From: an uncultured bacterium
Lineage (GTDB): Bacteria > Bacillota > Clostridia > Oscillospirales > Oscillospiraceae
Direction of reading: 5' to 3'
Length of the DNA: 55,279 nt
Assembly (NCBI GenBank): GCA_947643715.1
Contig: CANRXB010000015.1
Coordinates: 1-55,279 of the forward strand
Part shown: positions 15,140-22,175 of the stretch, one piece after another
Layout of the letters: every line of letters begins with the position of its first letter
How positions within the stretch are numbered: position 1 is the first letter of the stretch
Notes under the pieces: generated by a model
What the model was told of the DNA's origin: nothing
What the model saw: only the letters and a program-made list of their open reading frames with translations
The model's database searches: none
Position numbers and translations under genes: made by a program

Positions 15140-15177
15140 AGGGATCGACGCAGATCATCGACTCCATCTACGAATGA
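15106..15177 (+). pseudogene. Possible displaced tail of the truncated sigma-partner gene
   Basis: In a different frame from the gene it overlaps, this stretch encodes a segment ending GGIILKGSTQIIDSIYE then TGA. It resembles, from memory, the last residues of DUF4367 domains (a pattern like ..IIxSI). It would be what remains after deletion of the domain body. The evidence is short and uncertain. Confidence 0.35.
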
Positions 15178-15178
15178 C

Positions 15179-15215
15179 ACAGGACGCCCATGTGCTCGAC
15201 ACATGGGCGTCCTGT
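15179..15215. terminator. Bidirectional hairpin between convergent genes
   Basis: 16 bp perfect stem (15179-15194 with 15200-15215), loop CTCGA. It lies between the plus-strand sigma module and the minus-strand DUF4261 gene. T runs are weak on both sides. Confidence 0.75.
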
Positions 15216-15262
15216 TCCCTATCGCATCTGCTTCCTCCGGCAATGTATCCGTCGATCGTGCC

Positions 15263-16222
15263 CTATCGGCCCTGACGATCCCCAGCGGCGTACTCGTTCA
15301 TGTATATGTCCAGCACGCTTCGAGCCGGTCCGATCATGGCGTCCTCAAAACGGCATCTCCATTGGAGGCTCTGGTCCAGCCGCCCGTCCACCACTCCATC
15401 GATGGTGTCCCCATCCTTGATGGGACGGCGGTTGGCCAGGATATAGGACGCCACGTTGTAGGCGTGGCCCACCACCCAGTTCGGGTCCATGCCGTGGAAA
15501 TGGTATTGCAGGTCCTCCACATACAGCAGGCTCAGCCCTAGGGTGTCCACGACATGGTCGTTGGTGCCGCTGATGTTGAAGAAGCGGGCGTTGACGATGT
15601 AGCGGACGAAGCGGTCCAACCCCTCCGCCGCCCGGCCCCGGATGGTATCCGCCAGGATCAGCTTGCCGGAGTTGAGGGAGTAGACCGCCTCACAGGTGGG
15701 ATACAGCTCCAAAAGCGCCTCCAGATAGTCCATGTCGAAGTCGGCCCGCTCCAGGGGATCCAGCGCCCCGCACAAGATGTCGTTGGCAAAGACGCAATAT
15801 CTGCATTCGGTCAAGATCCGGTCCCGATCCTGGAGGCAGTCCCACATCTGACTGCGCTTCATCTCGTCGATCTTCTCCGGGTAGAACTGCTCACAGGGCA
15901 TGACGGACACCTGCACCGGCAGTTTCTGACCGCCGCTGAAGCTGCCGAGATGCTCCATAGCGGCAAAGACGGCGATATCCGTCATAGCTTCGGCCACCTG
16001 GCCGGAGGGCTCCGCCGCCTCCACCTTGCCGATATGCCGGGACAGCACCTCGGCCATCCGCTCGGCGCTGGGCGTCTCGCACTTGTCTTTCATCAAGAGC
16101 TGCACCATGAACACGCCGCCGGGCCGGATGGATGGCTCCATCTTTGCCATCGGGTCCTCCTGCTGCTGTTCCTTGGAGTCTTGATGCGTCTGTTCCGACT
16201 TCTTTTTCTTGAACAATCCCAT
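15263..16222 (-). CDS. DUF4261 domain protein
   Basis: The 319-residue protein starts MGLFKKKKSEQTHQD, with a basic, Gln-rich hydrophilic N-terminus. It then has a globular domain with YPTCEAVYSLNSGKLILAD, ARFFNISGTNDHVVDTLGL and NWVVGHAYNVASYIL, the conserved pattern of DUF4261 proteins. They are cytoplasmic and of unknown function. The ATG at 16222 has AAGGAG at good spacing; the frame stays open slightly upstream but without a ribosome site. A near-consensus promoter about 190 nt upstream suggests a long leader. It appears monocistronic. Confidence 0.82.
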   Translation of the reverse strand: MGLFKKKKSEQTHQDSKEQQQEDPMAKMEPSIRPGGVFMVQLLMKDKCETPSAERMAEVLSRHIGKVEAAEPSGQVAEAMTDIAVFAAMEHLGSFSGGQKLPVQVSVMPCEQFYPEKIDEMKRSQMWDCLQDRDRILTECRYCVFANDILCGALDPLERADFDMDYLEALLELYPTCEAVYSLNSGKLILADTIRGRAAEGLDRFVRYIVNARFFNISGTNDHVVDTLGLSLLYVEDLQYHFHGMDPNWVVGHAYNVASYILANRRPIKDGDTIDGVVDGRLDQSLQWRCRFEDAMIGPARSVLDIYMNEYAAGDRQGR

Positions 16223-16413
16223 GATCGTACGCTCCTTATATCTATTTTTTCCTTGGGCAGTCATCATATGTATCGCCCGTCAGGGCCCCGTCCATCGTCC
16301 CTCCGGCCGCCGTTCCAGAACACCTCACCGAAGAGATCCACCATGTGTCCGTCCTTGCTTCCATCGCAGCCTTCTGCTCTTATGGGGAAGGTCTCATGGC
16401 TCATCCTCTAAAA

Positions 16414-16442
16414 ATGATATATGTCCCCAACCCCTTTGTCAA
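16414..16442 (-). promoter_or_regulatory. Promoter for the DUF4261 gene
   Basis: On the minus strand a perfect TTGACA (16442-16437), 17 bp spacer and TATCAT (16419-16414). The start site near 16407 gives a leader of about 185 nt. Confidence 0.7.
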
Positions 16443-16521
16443 GGACCAGTTCCATGATAAAGGTCGCCCATGGGCAGAAACGCGCCCCTTCCTCGGGAAG
16501 CGCACTAACGAAGCCGCAATG

Positions 16522-16547
16522 CTCTGAAAAGAAGTTGATTTTCAGAG
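16522..16547. promoter_or_regulatory. Operator-like palindrome overlapping the -35 box
   Basis: Inverted repeat CTCTGAAAA (16522-16530) and TTTTCAGAG (16539-16547), 9 bp perfect arms with an 8 bp centre. The second arm begins inside the -35 box TTGATT of the promoter at 16535-16563, the classic position for a repressor. It has no T run, so a terminator is less likely. Confidence 0.55.
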
Positions 16548-16563
16548 TGCTGCATTTTATAAT
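16535..16563 (+). promoter_or_regulatory. Promoter for the small dimeric-barrel-like gene
   Basis: TTGATT (16535-16540), 17 bp spacer, perfect TATAAT (16558-16563). The ATG is 37 bp downstream. Confidence 0.85.
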
Positions 16564-16600
16564 GAGCTAAGCGGTAAATACCGATCTGAGGAGGGACATC

Positions 16601-16948
16601 ATGTTCTATGAGATATGTATATATGAAGCCAAATCGACCAAGGTGGATGAGATCGAAGCGCTGATGAAAGAAGTAGCTGAGTTCTATTTGCAGCAGGATG
16701 GCGTCATCGATGTACATTACATCAAACGTACCCACCGGCAGAAAGACTTCAATGCGGTCAAAGAAGGAGAACTCCCCATCCGCCTTACAAGAGATACGGG
16801 TAAGGTAACATATGTTTTATATTGGGTGCTGGAAAATGAAGAGGCTCATGCCAGAGTATCGAAGCTTGGCATAGAGAAATTCTATAAGCGCTGGAACCGC
16901 TGCTTGACCACCATGCCGAAGGTGATCCTAGGTGAGAACATCGTCTGA
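16601..16948 (+). CDS. Small protein resembling dimeric alpha/beta-barrel (monooxygenase-like) proteins
   Basis: The 115-residue protein starts MFYEICIYEAKSTKVDEIEA. The alternation of a beta strand, a long helix (DEIEALMKEVAEFYLQQDGV), then VIDVHYIKRTH, VTYVLYWVLENEEAHA and a final helix is like the ferredoxin-like fold of antibiotic-biosynthesis-monooxygenase and stress-response dimeric barrel proteins. No catalytic motif is visible, so function is unknown. AGGAGG precedes the ATG. Base composition is clearly more A+T-rich than the neighbours, which suggests separate acquisition. It has its own strong promoter, an operator-like palindrome and a strong terminator, so it is a self-contained unit. 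Confidence 0.75.
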   Translation: MFYEICIYEAKSTKVDEIEALMKEVAEFYLQQDGVIDVHYIKRTHRQKDFNAVKEGELPIRLTRDTGKVTYVLYWVLENEEAHARVSKLGIEKFYKRWNRCLTTMPKVILGENIV

Positions 16949-17022
16949 CTTGCAGATTGCAGCTCATCAGTTCTCGATAGCCGCTTTCCCTGAAAGTTCA
17001 TGGCAGGTCACGCAAAACGAAG

Positions 17023-17060
17023 AAGGAAAGGCAGACCACAGTGGTCTGCCTTTCCTTTTT
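17023..17060. terminator. Bidirectional intrinsic terminator
   Basis: Arms of 17 bp, AAGGAAAGGCAGACCAC (17023-17039) and its complement (17041-17057), followed by T's on the plus strand. It lies between the small plus-strand gene and the 3' end of minus-strand lysS and can serve both. Confidence 0.85.
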
Positions 17061-17199
17061 GATTTCTATAGAGCCGTACCTCTTGCGGCCCGCACTCCTC
17101 TTGCTATACCAAGATCCTTTTCGTTTGTCGTAAGGTCGTCGTAATGTTTTCAAAAAGTGGGGCTGAGATCCTCTGGAACTCTTGCGGCGCAACGACTTT

Positions 17200-18708
17200 T
17201 CAGTCCAGCGGCTTCATCGTGGGGAAGAGCAGGACCTCCCGGATGGAGTCATTGTTGGTCAGCAGCATCACACAGCGATCGATGCCGATGCCCAGGCCGC
17301 CGGTGGGCGGCATACCGTATTCCAACGCGGTGAGGAAATCTTCATCCATCATCCCGGCTTCATCGTCCCCCTTCTCCCGCAGCTCCACCTGCTTCTGGAA
17401 GCGCTGGCGCTGATCGATCGGGTCATTGAGTTCGGAGAAAGCATTACCCATCTCGCTGCGGCAGATGAACAGCTCAAACCGCTCGGTGAGCCGCGGGTCC
17501 ATCGCAGAGCGCTTGGCCAACGGGGAGACGTCCACCGGGTGCATGGTGATGAAGGTAGGCTGGATCAGCTTGCCCTCTACCCGCTGGTCGAAGCATTCGT
17601 ACAGCGCGTTGCCCCAGGTCTTGTCAGCGGTCTCGGGCAGCTCCACGCCGATGGACTTGGCGGCGGCCACCGCCTCCTCGTCCGTGGCGATGGTCATGAA
17701 GTCCAGGCCGGTATACTGCTTCACCGCCTCGTGCATGGGCAGGCGCGGCCAGCCGGGGGTGAGGTCGATCTGCTCCCCTTGCCACTCCACCTGATACGTG
17801 CCCAAAATCTTTTGGGCCGCAGAGGACAGCAGATCTTCGAACAGGTCCATCATGTCGTTGAAGTCAGCATATGCCTGATAGAGCTCGATGGTGGTGAACT
17901 CCGGATTGTGCCGGTTGTCCATGCCCTCGTTGCGGAAGATGCGGCCTATCTCGTACACCCGCTCCAGACCGCCCACGATGAGCCGCTTCAAAGGCAGCTC
18001 GGTGGCGATGCGCATGTACATATCGATGTCGAGGGTGTTATGGTGGGTGATGAAAGGCCGGGCGGTGGCGCCGCCGGAGATGGTGTTGAGCACCGGCGTC
18101 TCCACCTCCATGAAGCCGCGCCGGTCCATGAAGTCCCGCACATGCTTGATGAACTGGGAACGGATGATGAAGTTCCGCTTCACATCAGGATTCACGATCA
18201 GATCCACATACCGCTGGCGGCAGCGGATCTCCACATCGGTGAGGCCGTGGAACTTCTCCGGCAGGGGCAGCAGGGACTTGGACAGCAGCGTGATGACCTT
18301 CGCCTTGATGGAGATCTCACCCCGCTTGGTGCGGAACACCTCTCCCTCGACGCCCACGATATCGCCGATGTCGTATCTCTTGAACACGGCCAGGGCCTCC
18401 TCGCCCACATCGTCGATGCGGACATAGAGCTGCACCCGGCCCGCGCCGTCCTGGAGGTCGGCGAACACCGCCTTGCCCATCCCCCGCTTGCTCATGATAC
18501 GGCCCGCCGCCCGGACGGTCTGGCCCTCCAGCTCTTCGAAGCGGTCCTTCACCTCGTCGCTGTGATGGGTGACGTCGAACTTGGTGATGACGAACGGGTC
18601 CTGCCCCTGCTCCCGCAGGCTGCTCAACTTGTCCCGGCGGATCTGGAGCAGCTCGGACAGAGAGGGCTCCTCCTGGACAGGCTGCTGATTGTTGGTCTGA
18701 TCGGACAT
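17200..18708 (-). CDS. lysS: Lysine--tRNA ligase, class II
   Basis: It charges tRNA-Lys. The 502-residue protein has an OB-fold anticodon-binding domain (about residues 60-170, with AGRIMSKRGMGKAVFADLQD) and a class II catalytic core. That core includes FMEVETPVLNTISGGATARP (motif 1 region), GRIFRNEGMDNRHNPEFTTI (motif 2) and PPTGGLGIGIDRCVMLLTN (motif 3). It lies 36 bp downstream of greA, with which it is probably transcribed from the consensus promoter at 19313-19341. There is no T-box before it. The ATG follows GGAGAG. Confidence 0.97.
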   Translation of the reverse strand: MSDQTNNQQPVQEEPSLSELLQIRRDKLSSLREQGQDPFVITKFDVTHHSDEVKDRFEELEGQTVRAAGRIMSKRGMGKAVFADLQDGAGRVQLYVRIDDVGEEALAVFKRYDIGDIVGVEGEVFRTKRGEISIKAKVITLLSKSLLPLPEKFHGLTDVEIRCRQRYVDLIVNPDVKRNFIIRSQFIKHVRDFMDRRGFMEVETPVLNTISGGATARPFITHHNTLDIDMYMRIATELPLKRLIVGGLERVYEIGRIFRNEGMDNRHNPEFTTIELYQAYADFNDMMDLFEDLLSSAAQKILGTYQVEWQGEQIDLTPGWPRLPMHEAVKQYTGLDFMTIATDEEAVAAAKSIGVELPETADKTWGNALYECFDQRVEGKLIQPTFITMHPVDVSPLAKRSAMDPRLTERFELFICRSEMGNAFSELNDPIDQRQRFQKQVELREKGDDEAGMMDEDFLTALEYGMPPTGGLGIGIDRCVMLLTNNDSIREVLLFPTMKPLD

Positions 18709-18744
18709 TGATCTTCTCTCCTTTGTATCGTGACGGGACCGCCC

Positions 18745-19218
18745 TCACCGCTGGATGGCGACCACCTCATATTCGATGTTGCCTGCGGGAGCCTCCACCA
18801 CCGCGATCTCGCCGATGGCTTTTCCCAGCAGGGCTCTGCCGAAGGGCGATTCCTCGGATATCCGGCCGTTCATGGGGTCGGCCTCCTGAGAACCCACCAC
18901 CTGATAGGTCTCCTCGTCGCCGGTGGCCGCATCTTTGACCGTGATACGGCTGCCCATGCGCACGGTGTCGGTGTCGTCGGTGTTCTCCTCGATGACCACA
19001 TAGTTGGCCAAGATGTTCTCCACCTCGGCGATGCGGGAATACAGCTTCCCCTGCTCGTTCTTCGCCTCGTCGTACTCGCTGTTCTCCGACAGATCGCCGA
19101 AAGACCGGGCCTCCTTGATAAGATCGGCCACCTCTTTCTCTTTCACGGTCTTGAGATACGTCAGTTCCTTCTTCAGTTCTTCCAGCCGCTCAGCACTCAG
19201 CTTATATTCCTTGGCCAT
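18745..19218 (-). CDS. greA: Transcription elongation factor GreA
   Basis: GreA rescues backtracked RNA polymerase by stimulating transcript cleavage. The 157-residue protein has an N-terminal coiled coil whose tip holds the conserved acidic residues in ARSFGDLSENSEYDEAKNEQ (about residues 36-55), and a C-terminal FKBP-like domain ending SPFGRALLGKAIGEIAVVEA. Start is placed at ATG 19218 (MAKEYKLS), which has GGAG six bases upstream; an ATG 12 bases earlier has the ribosome site too close. It is the first gene before lysS, and the pair is common in Firmicutes. Confidence 0.95.
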   Translation of the reverse strand: MAKEYKLSAERLEELKKELTYLKTVKEKEVADLIKEARSFGDLSENSEYDEAKNEQGKLYSRIAEVENILANYVVIEENTDDTDTVRMGSRITVKDAATGDEETYQVVGSQEADPMNGRISEESPFGRALLGKAIGEIAVVEAPAGNIEYEVVAIQR

Positions 19219-19312
19219 CTTTTGCTCCATTCCTTTCTTCCCCGCCAGGGCGGCAGACCGGGCCGCCGCCCACAGGATGCGGGCAGATCTGCTGTAACAG
19301 TCATTCTATGGA

Positions 19313-19341
19313 ATTATAGATACTTTCTCCACCTTTGTCAA
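19313..19341 (-). promoter_or_regulatory. Full-consensus promoter for greA-lysS
   Basis: On the minus strand TTGACA (19341-19336), exactly 17 bp, TATAAT (19318-19313): a perfect sigma-A consensus, about 95 nt before the greA start. Strong constitutive transcription is expected. Confidence 0.92.
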
Positions 19342-19371
19342 GTGCCTCCCGGCACACGGTCCGCGATCCGG

Positions 19372-19794
19372 TCATTTTTTTCGGGCAGATGTACGTTTTT
19401 TTCGCCCGCCGCCTCCCAGAAGGCCGGCCAGCGCGCCGCCGCACAGGCATCCCGCCAGCTCGATGAGCGCCTGGGTCCCCAGCGCCAGCCCATCGCTCAT
19501 GAGCAGCCCCACCGCCACGATCAGCAGATAGCATACGACCCCCGTCGCCACGCCGCCCAGCAGCCGCTTCGAGCGCCACCGCATACAGGCCAGCAGACCG
19601 CCCACGAAGCACCCCAGGACACAGGCCGCCGCCGTCAATTGGGCCGCCGCGTCCTCCTTCAAGATACCATTCGACACTGCCAGGGCCCCTAAAAGCAAGA
19701 TCGACAGCTCTACCCCCAGCGCCAGCAGGCCACCCAGCGCCACCCCCGTCGCCATCTGTACGGCGTTGGTCCCCTGCGCCTCCGCCTTACCCAT
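19372..19794 (-). CDS. TIGR04086 family membrane protein
   Basis: The 140-residue protein has four hydrophobic segments (about residues 12-36, 50-72, 77-98 and 104-126) and a basic C-terminus RKKRTSARKK. This size and topology beside yajC fit the TIGR04086 family of clostridial membrane proteins, whose function is unknown. The start is ATG 19794 (MGKAEAQG), because AAGGGG lies 7 nt upstream. That ribosome site is part of a strong hairpin listed separately. Transcription probably comes through from yajC. Confidence 0.78.
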   Translation of the reverse strand: MGKAEAQGTNAVQMATGVALGGLLALGVELSILLLGALAVSNGILKEDAAAQLTAAACVLGCFVGGLLACMRWRSKRLLGGVATGVVCYLLIVAVGLLMSDGLALGTQALIELAGCLCGGALAGLLGGGGRKKRTSARKK

Positions 19795-19796
19795 AA

Positions 19797-19845
19797 AAGC
19801 ACCCCTTTTCACATGGTTTCTATACCATATGCAAAAGGGGTGCTT
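19797..19845 (-). promoter_or_regulatory. Hairpin that both follows yajC and buries the next gene's ribosome site
   Basis: Perfect 13 bp arms (19797-19809 and 19833-19845) with an inner imperfect stem. Read on the minus strand the 3' arm is AAAAGGGGTGCTT followed by TTATGG. The AAGGGG Shine-Dalgarno of the TIGR04086 gene is therefore inside the stem, and the arm ends in a short T tract. It may act as a terminator after yajC, a translational brake, or both. Confidence 0.7.
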
Positions 19846-19866
19846 GTCATTCCGATCCGACCTAGC

Positions 19867-20178
19867 TCACTTGTCGGCCTTTTTGTCCTTCTTGTCCTCT
19901 TTCTCGGTGACGGGCGCATCCTCCGTGCTCTGGGTCCCCTTGCTGGAGATCGCCCATTTGGTGAATTCGATGCGGACCCGATCGGCGCCGGTCTCCATCA
20001 CGACGGTCTGCTCCTTCACCGCGCAGATGGTGCCCACGATACCGCCGATGGTGGTGATGGTGTCGCCCACCTTCAGATTACTGCGCATCTCCTCGGCTGC
20101 TTTTTTCTTCTTGTTCTCCGGCCGGATGAGCATGAAGTACATGATAGCTATCATGACCACGATCATAATGATTTCCAC
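19867..20178 (-). CDS. yajC: Preprotein translocase subunit YajC
   Basis: YajC is a small Sec-translocase accessory protein. The 103-residue product begins with one membrane helix (MEIIMIVVMIAIMYFMLIRP), followed by the typical basic ENKKKKAAEEM and the conserved VGDTITTIGGIVGTI. It ends in a highly charged Lys/Asp/Glu tail. The start is GTG 20178 with GGAGGAG 8 nt upstream. It lies downstream of tgt, a common neighbour, but has its own promoter with a palindrome inside the spacer. The usual secDF genes are not adjacent. Confidence 0.93.
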   Translation of the reverse strand: MEIIMIVVMIAIMYFMLIRPENKKKKAAEEMRSNLKVGDTITTIGGIVGTICAVKEQTVVMETGADRVRIEFTKWAISSKGTQSTEDAPVTEKEDKKDKKADK

Positions 20179-20225
20179 TTGACGATCTCCTCCAATGTAA
20201 AGATTTTATGATGACTCATTGGACC

Positions 20226-20254
20226 ATTATAACTGTTTCCGACAGGAAACACAA
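20226..20254 (-). promoter_or_regulatory. Promoter of yajC with palindromic spacer
   Basis: On the minus strand TTGTGT (20254-20249), 17 bp, perfect TATAAT (20231-20226). Within the spacer and -35 edge lies the inverted repeat TGTTTCC (20234-20240) / GGAAACA (20245-20251) with a 4 bp centre, a plausible repressor site. Confidence 0.7.
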
Positions 20255-20405
20255 CCCCCATTTTCCACGCTCCCTTTGAGGAACGCGTCATCGAGGTACG
20301 ACTCCGTTCGATCTTCGAATATGACAGCTCTTGCTCCATACCACATATCCGTCAGGGCAGCGCCACTTTGAAAAAGAGGCTTCCCACCATGCGCAAGCAG
20401 GCCGT

Positions 20406-21539
20406 TCACTCCGCCCGCCCGGCCAGCCGCTCCGAATATTCCGCGCGGAAAGCCTCGAACTGCCCCGCGTCCAAAGCCTCCCGGATGCGGCGGAGCAGGT
20501 CGTTATAGAAATAGAGATCGTGCATCACCGCCAAGCGCATGGCCAGCATCTCCCCCGCCACGAACAGGTGGCGCAGGTATGCCCGGGAGAAGTGGCGGCA
20601 CACCGGACAATCACAGCTCGGATCGATGGGGCGCTCGTCCAGCTTGAACCGCTCGTTCTTGATGTTCAGCGTCCCGTCCCAGGTGAATAGCTTCCCATGC
20701 CGGGCGTTGCGGGCCGGCATCACACAGTCGAAGAAGTCCACTCCCCTGGCCACGCTCTCGATGATGTTGGAGGGCGTGCCCACCCCCATGAGATACCGGG
20801 GCTTGTCCTGCGGCATATGGGGCTCCACCGCTTCGATGATCTGATACATCACCTGCGTGGGCTCCCCCACCGCCAACCCGCCGATGGCATAGCCGCCGCA
20901 GTCGATCTTGGCAGTCTCCTTCATGTGCCACACCCGCAGGTCCTCATAGGTGGCGCCCTGGTTGATGCCGAACAGGACCTGCCCCGGGTTCACACAGCCC
21001 TCCAAGGCGCAAAGCCTGTCATGCTCCCGCTTACAGCGCTCCAGCCACCGCAGGGTGCGCTCACAGGACGCCTTGGCGTAGTCATACGGCGCGGGGTTCT
21101 CCACGCACTCATCGAACGCCATGGCCACGTCGCTGCCCAGGTTGGACTGGATCTTCATGGACTCCTCCGGCCCCATGAAGATCCGCTTGCCGTCGATGTG
21201 GGAGGAAAAGGTCACCCCCTCCTCCGTGATCTTCCGCAGACCTGCCAGCGAAAAGACCTGGAAGCCGCCTGAATCGGTGAGCATCGGCCCGTCCCACCGC
21301 ATGAAGCGGTGCAGCCCTCCCATCTGCCGTACCGTCTCATCTCCGGGACGCAGATGCAGATGGTAGGTGTTGGACAGCTCCACCTGACAGCCGATCTCCT
21401 TCAAGTCGAGGGCGGACAGCCCGCCCTTGATGGCCCCCTGGGTCCCCACGTTCATAAAGACCGGAGTCTGTACCACGCCGTGGGGGCAGGTGAATTCTCC
21501 CCGGCGGGCCGCTCCTTCGGTCCTGATCACTCGAAACAT
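20406..21539 (-). CDS. tgt: Queuine tRNA-ribosyltransferase
   Basis: It exchanges guanine-34 of certain tRNAs for the queuosine precursor. The 377-residue protein has the substrate-binding LTDSGGFQVFSLAGLRK near residue 88 and the active-site stretch GVDFFDCVMPARNARHGKLF near residue 264. The zinc site is CDCPVCRHFSRAYLRHLF (about residues 304-321). Length and motifs are standard. The ATG is preceded by AAGGAGGAAACG. Its promoter is at 21622-21650. yajC follows 227 bp downstream, but queA and ruvAB are not in the window. Confidence 0.96.
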   Translation of the reverse strand: MFRVIRTEGAARRGEFTCPHGVVQTPVFMNVGTQGAIKGGLSALDLKEIGCQVELSNTYHLHLRPGDETVRQMGGLHRFMRWDGPMLTDSGGFQVFSLAGLRKITEEGVTFSSHIDGKRIFMGPEESMKIQSNLGSDVAMAFDECVENPAPYDYAKASCERTLRWLERCKREHDRLCALEGCVNPGQVLFGINQGATYEDLRVWHMKETAKIDCGGYAIGGLAVGEPTQVMYQIIEAVEPHMPQDKPRYLMGVGTPSNIIESVARGVDFFDCVMPARNARHGKLFTWDGTLNIKNERFKLDERPIDPSCDCPVCRHFSRAYLRHLFVAGEMLAMRLAVMHDLYFYNDLLRRIREALDAGQFEAFRAEYSERLAGRAE

Positions 21540-21621
21540 CGTTTCCTCCTTATAGTTCCCGATACCATGCCTTCAGCGCCGTTTTGCGCTGCGCCGGCAT
21601 ACTCAGCCCAGTCGTTTTTTC

Positions 21622-21650
21622 ATTATGACATATATCGGCAGTCAAGTCAA
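21622..21650 (-). promoter_or_regulatory. Promoter for tgt
   Basis: On the minus strand TTGACT (21650-21645), 17 bp spacer, CATAAT (21627-21622), about 80 nt before the tgt start. Confidence 0.65.
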
Positions 21651-21722
21651 TGCCCGCCCACCGCCGCCCGAGCGCGCTGAGGCCGGCACACGCTCCGGCT
21701 CAGGCCCATATGCTCCCCTCAC

Positions 21723-21756
21723 AAAAAGGGATGCAGGGAGGAAATCCCTGCATCCC
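21723..21756 (-). terminator. Intrinsic terminator of the ridA operon
   Basis: 12 bp stem GGGATGCAGGGA / TCCCTGCATCCC (21728-21739 with 21745-21756) and, on the minus strand, a following T5 (21727-21723). It lies 18 bp after the ridA stop. Confidence 0.9.
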
Positions 21757-21773
21757 CTTTCTTTTTGCTGTGC

Positions 21774-22151
21774 TCAGAGAACGGCCACACACTCGATCTC
21801 CACCCGTGCGTCCTTGGGCAGCGCGGCTACCTGGAAAGCGGCACGGGCAGGATATGGGGCGGTGAAGAACTCGGCGTACACCTCGTTCATAGCGGCAAAG
21901 TCAGCGATATCCTTCAGCATGACGGTGGTCTTGACCACCTTGGACATGTCCAAACCGCCAGCTTCCAGGATGTTCCTGATATTGGTCAGGGACTGCCGGG
22001 TCTGAGCCGCCACGTCCTCACCGGCGAAGCTGCCGGTGGCCGGATCGATCGGAAGCTGCCCGGACACATAGACCACGTTCCCGGCCTGGATGGCCTGAGA
22101 ATAGGGACCGATGGCCGCAGGGGCCTTATCGGTATGGATGGCTTGGTTCAT
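21774..22151 (-). CDS. ridA: RidA family enamine/imine deaminase
   Basis: RidA proteins hydrolyse reactive enamine/imine intermediates such as 2-aminoacrylate made by PLP dehydratases. The 125-residue protein has the family signature: [31 protein letters not shown], and near the end [20 protein letters not shown] with the conserved substrate-binding Arg. It is a cytoplasmic trimer in studied cases. It is the last gene of a four-gene minus-strand operon and ends at a strong terminator. The threonine ammonia-lyase gene at 1.4 kb is a likely source of its substrates, although unlinked. Confidence 0.94.
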   Translation of the reverse strand: MNQAIHTDKAPAAIGPYSQAIQAGNVVYVSGQLPIDPATGSFAGEDVAAQTRQSLTNIRNILEAGGLDMSKVVKTTVMLKDIADFAAMNEVYAEFFTAPYPARAAFQVAALPKDARVEIECVAVL

Positions 22152-22175
22152 TTCGTTCGTTCTCCTTCCTTCAGC

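Larger units (their letters stand above)
16223..16600. other. Divergent intergenic region between the DUF4261 gene and the A+T-richer small gene
   Basis: This stretch holds two good divergent promoters (16414-16442 minus, 16535-16563 plus) and a 26 bp operator-like palindrome (16522-16547). No gene with a ribosome site is visible. G+C content falls toward the right end. Confidence 0.6.

Noticed and set aside
17182-18711. A 509-codon open frame on the plus strand
   Set aside because: Exact antisense of lysS.
20227-20409. A 60-codon frame overlapping the tgt stop by GTGA
   Set aside because: Coupled position is attractive, but there is no good ribosome site, the sequence is not protein-like, and its end contains the yajC promoter.
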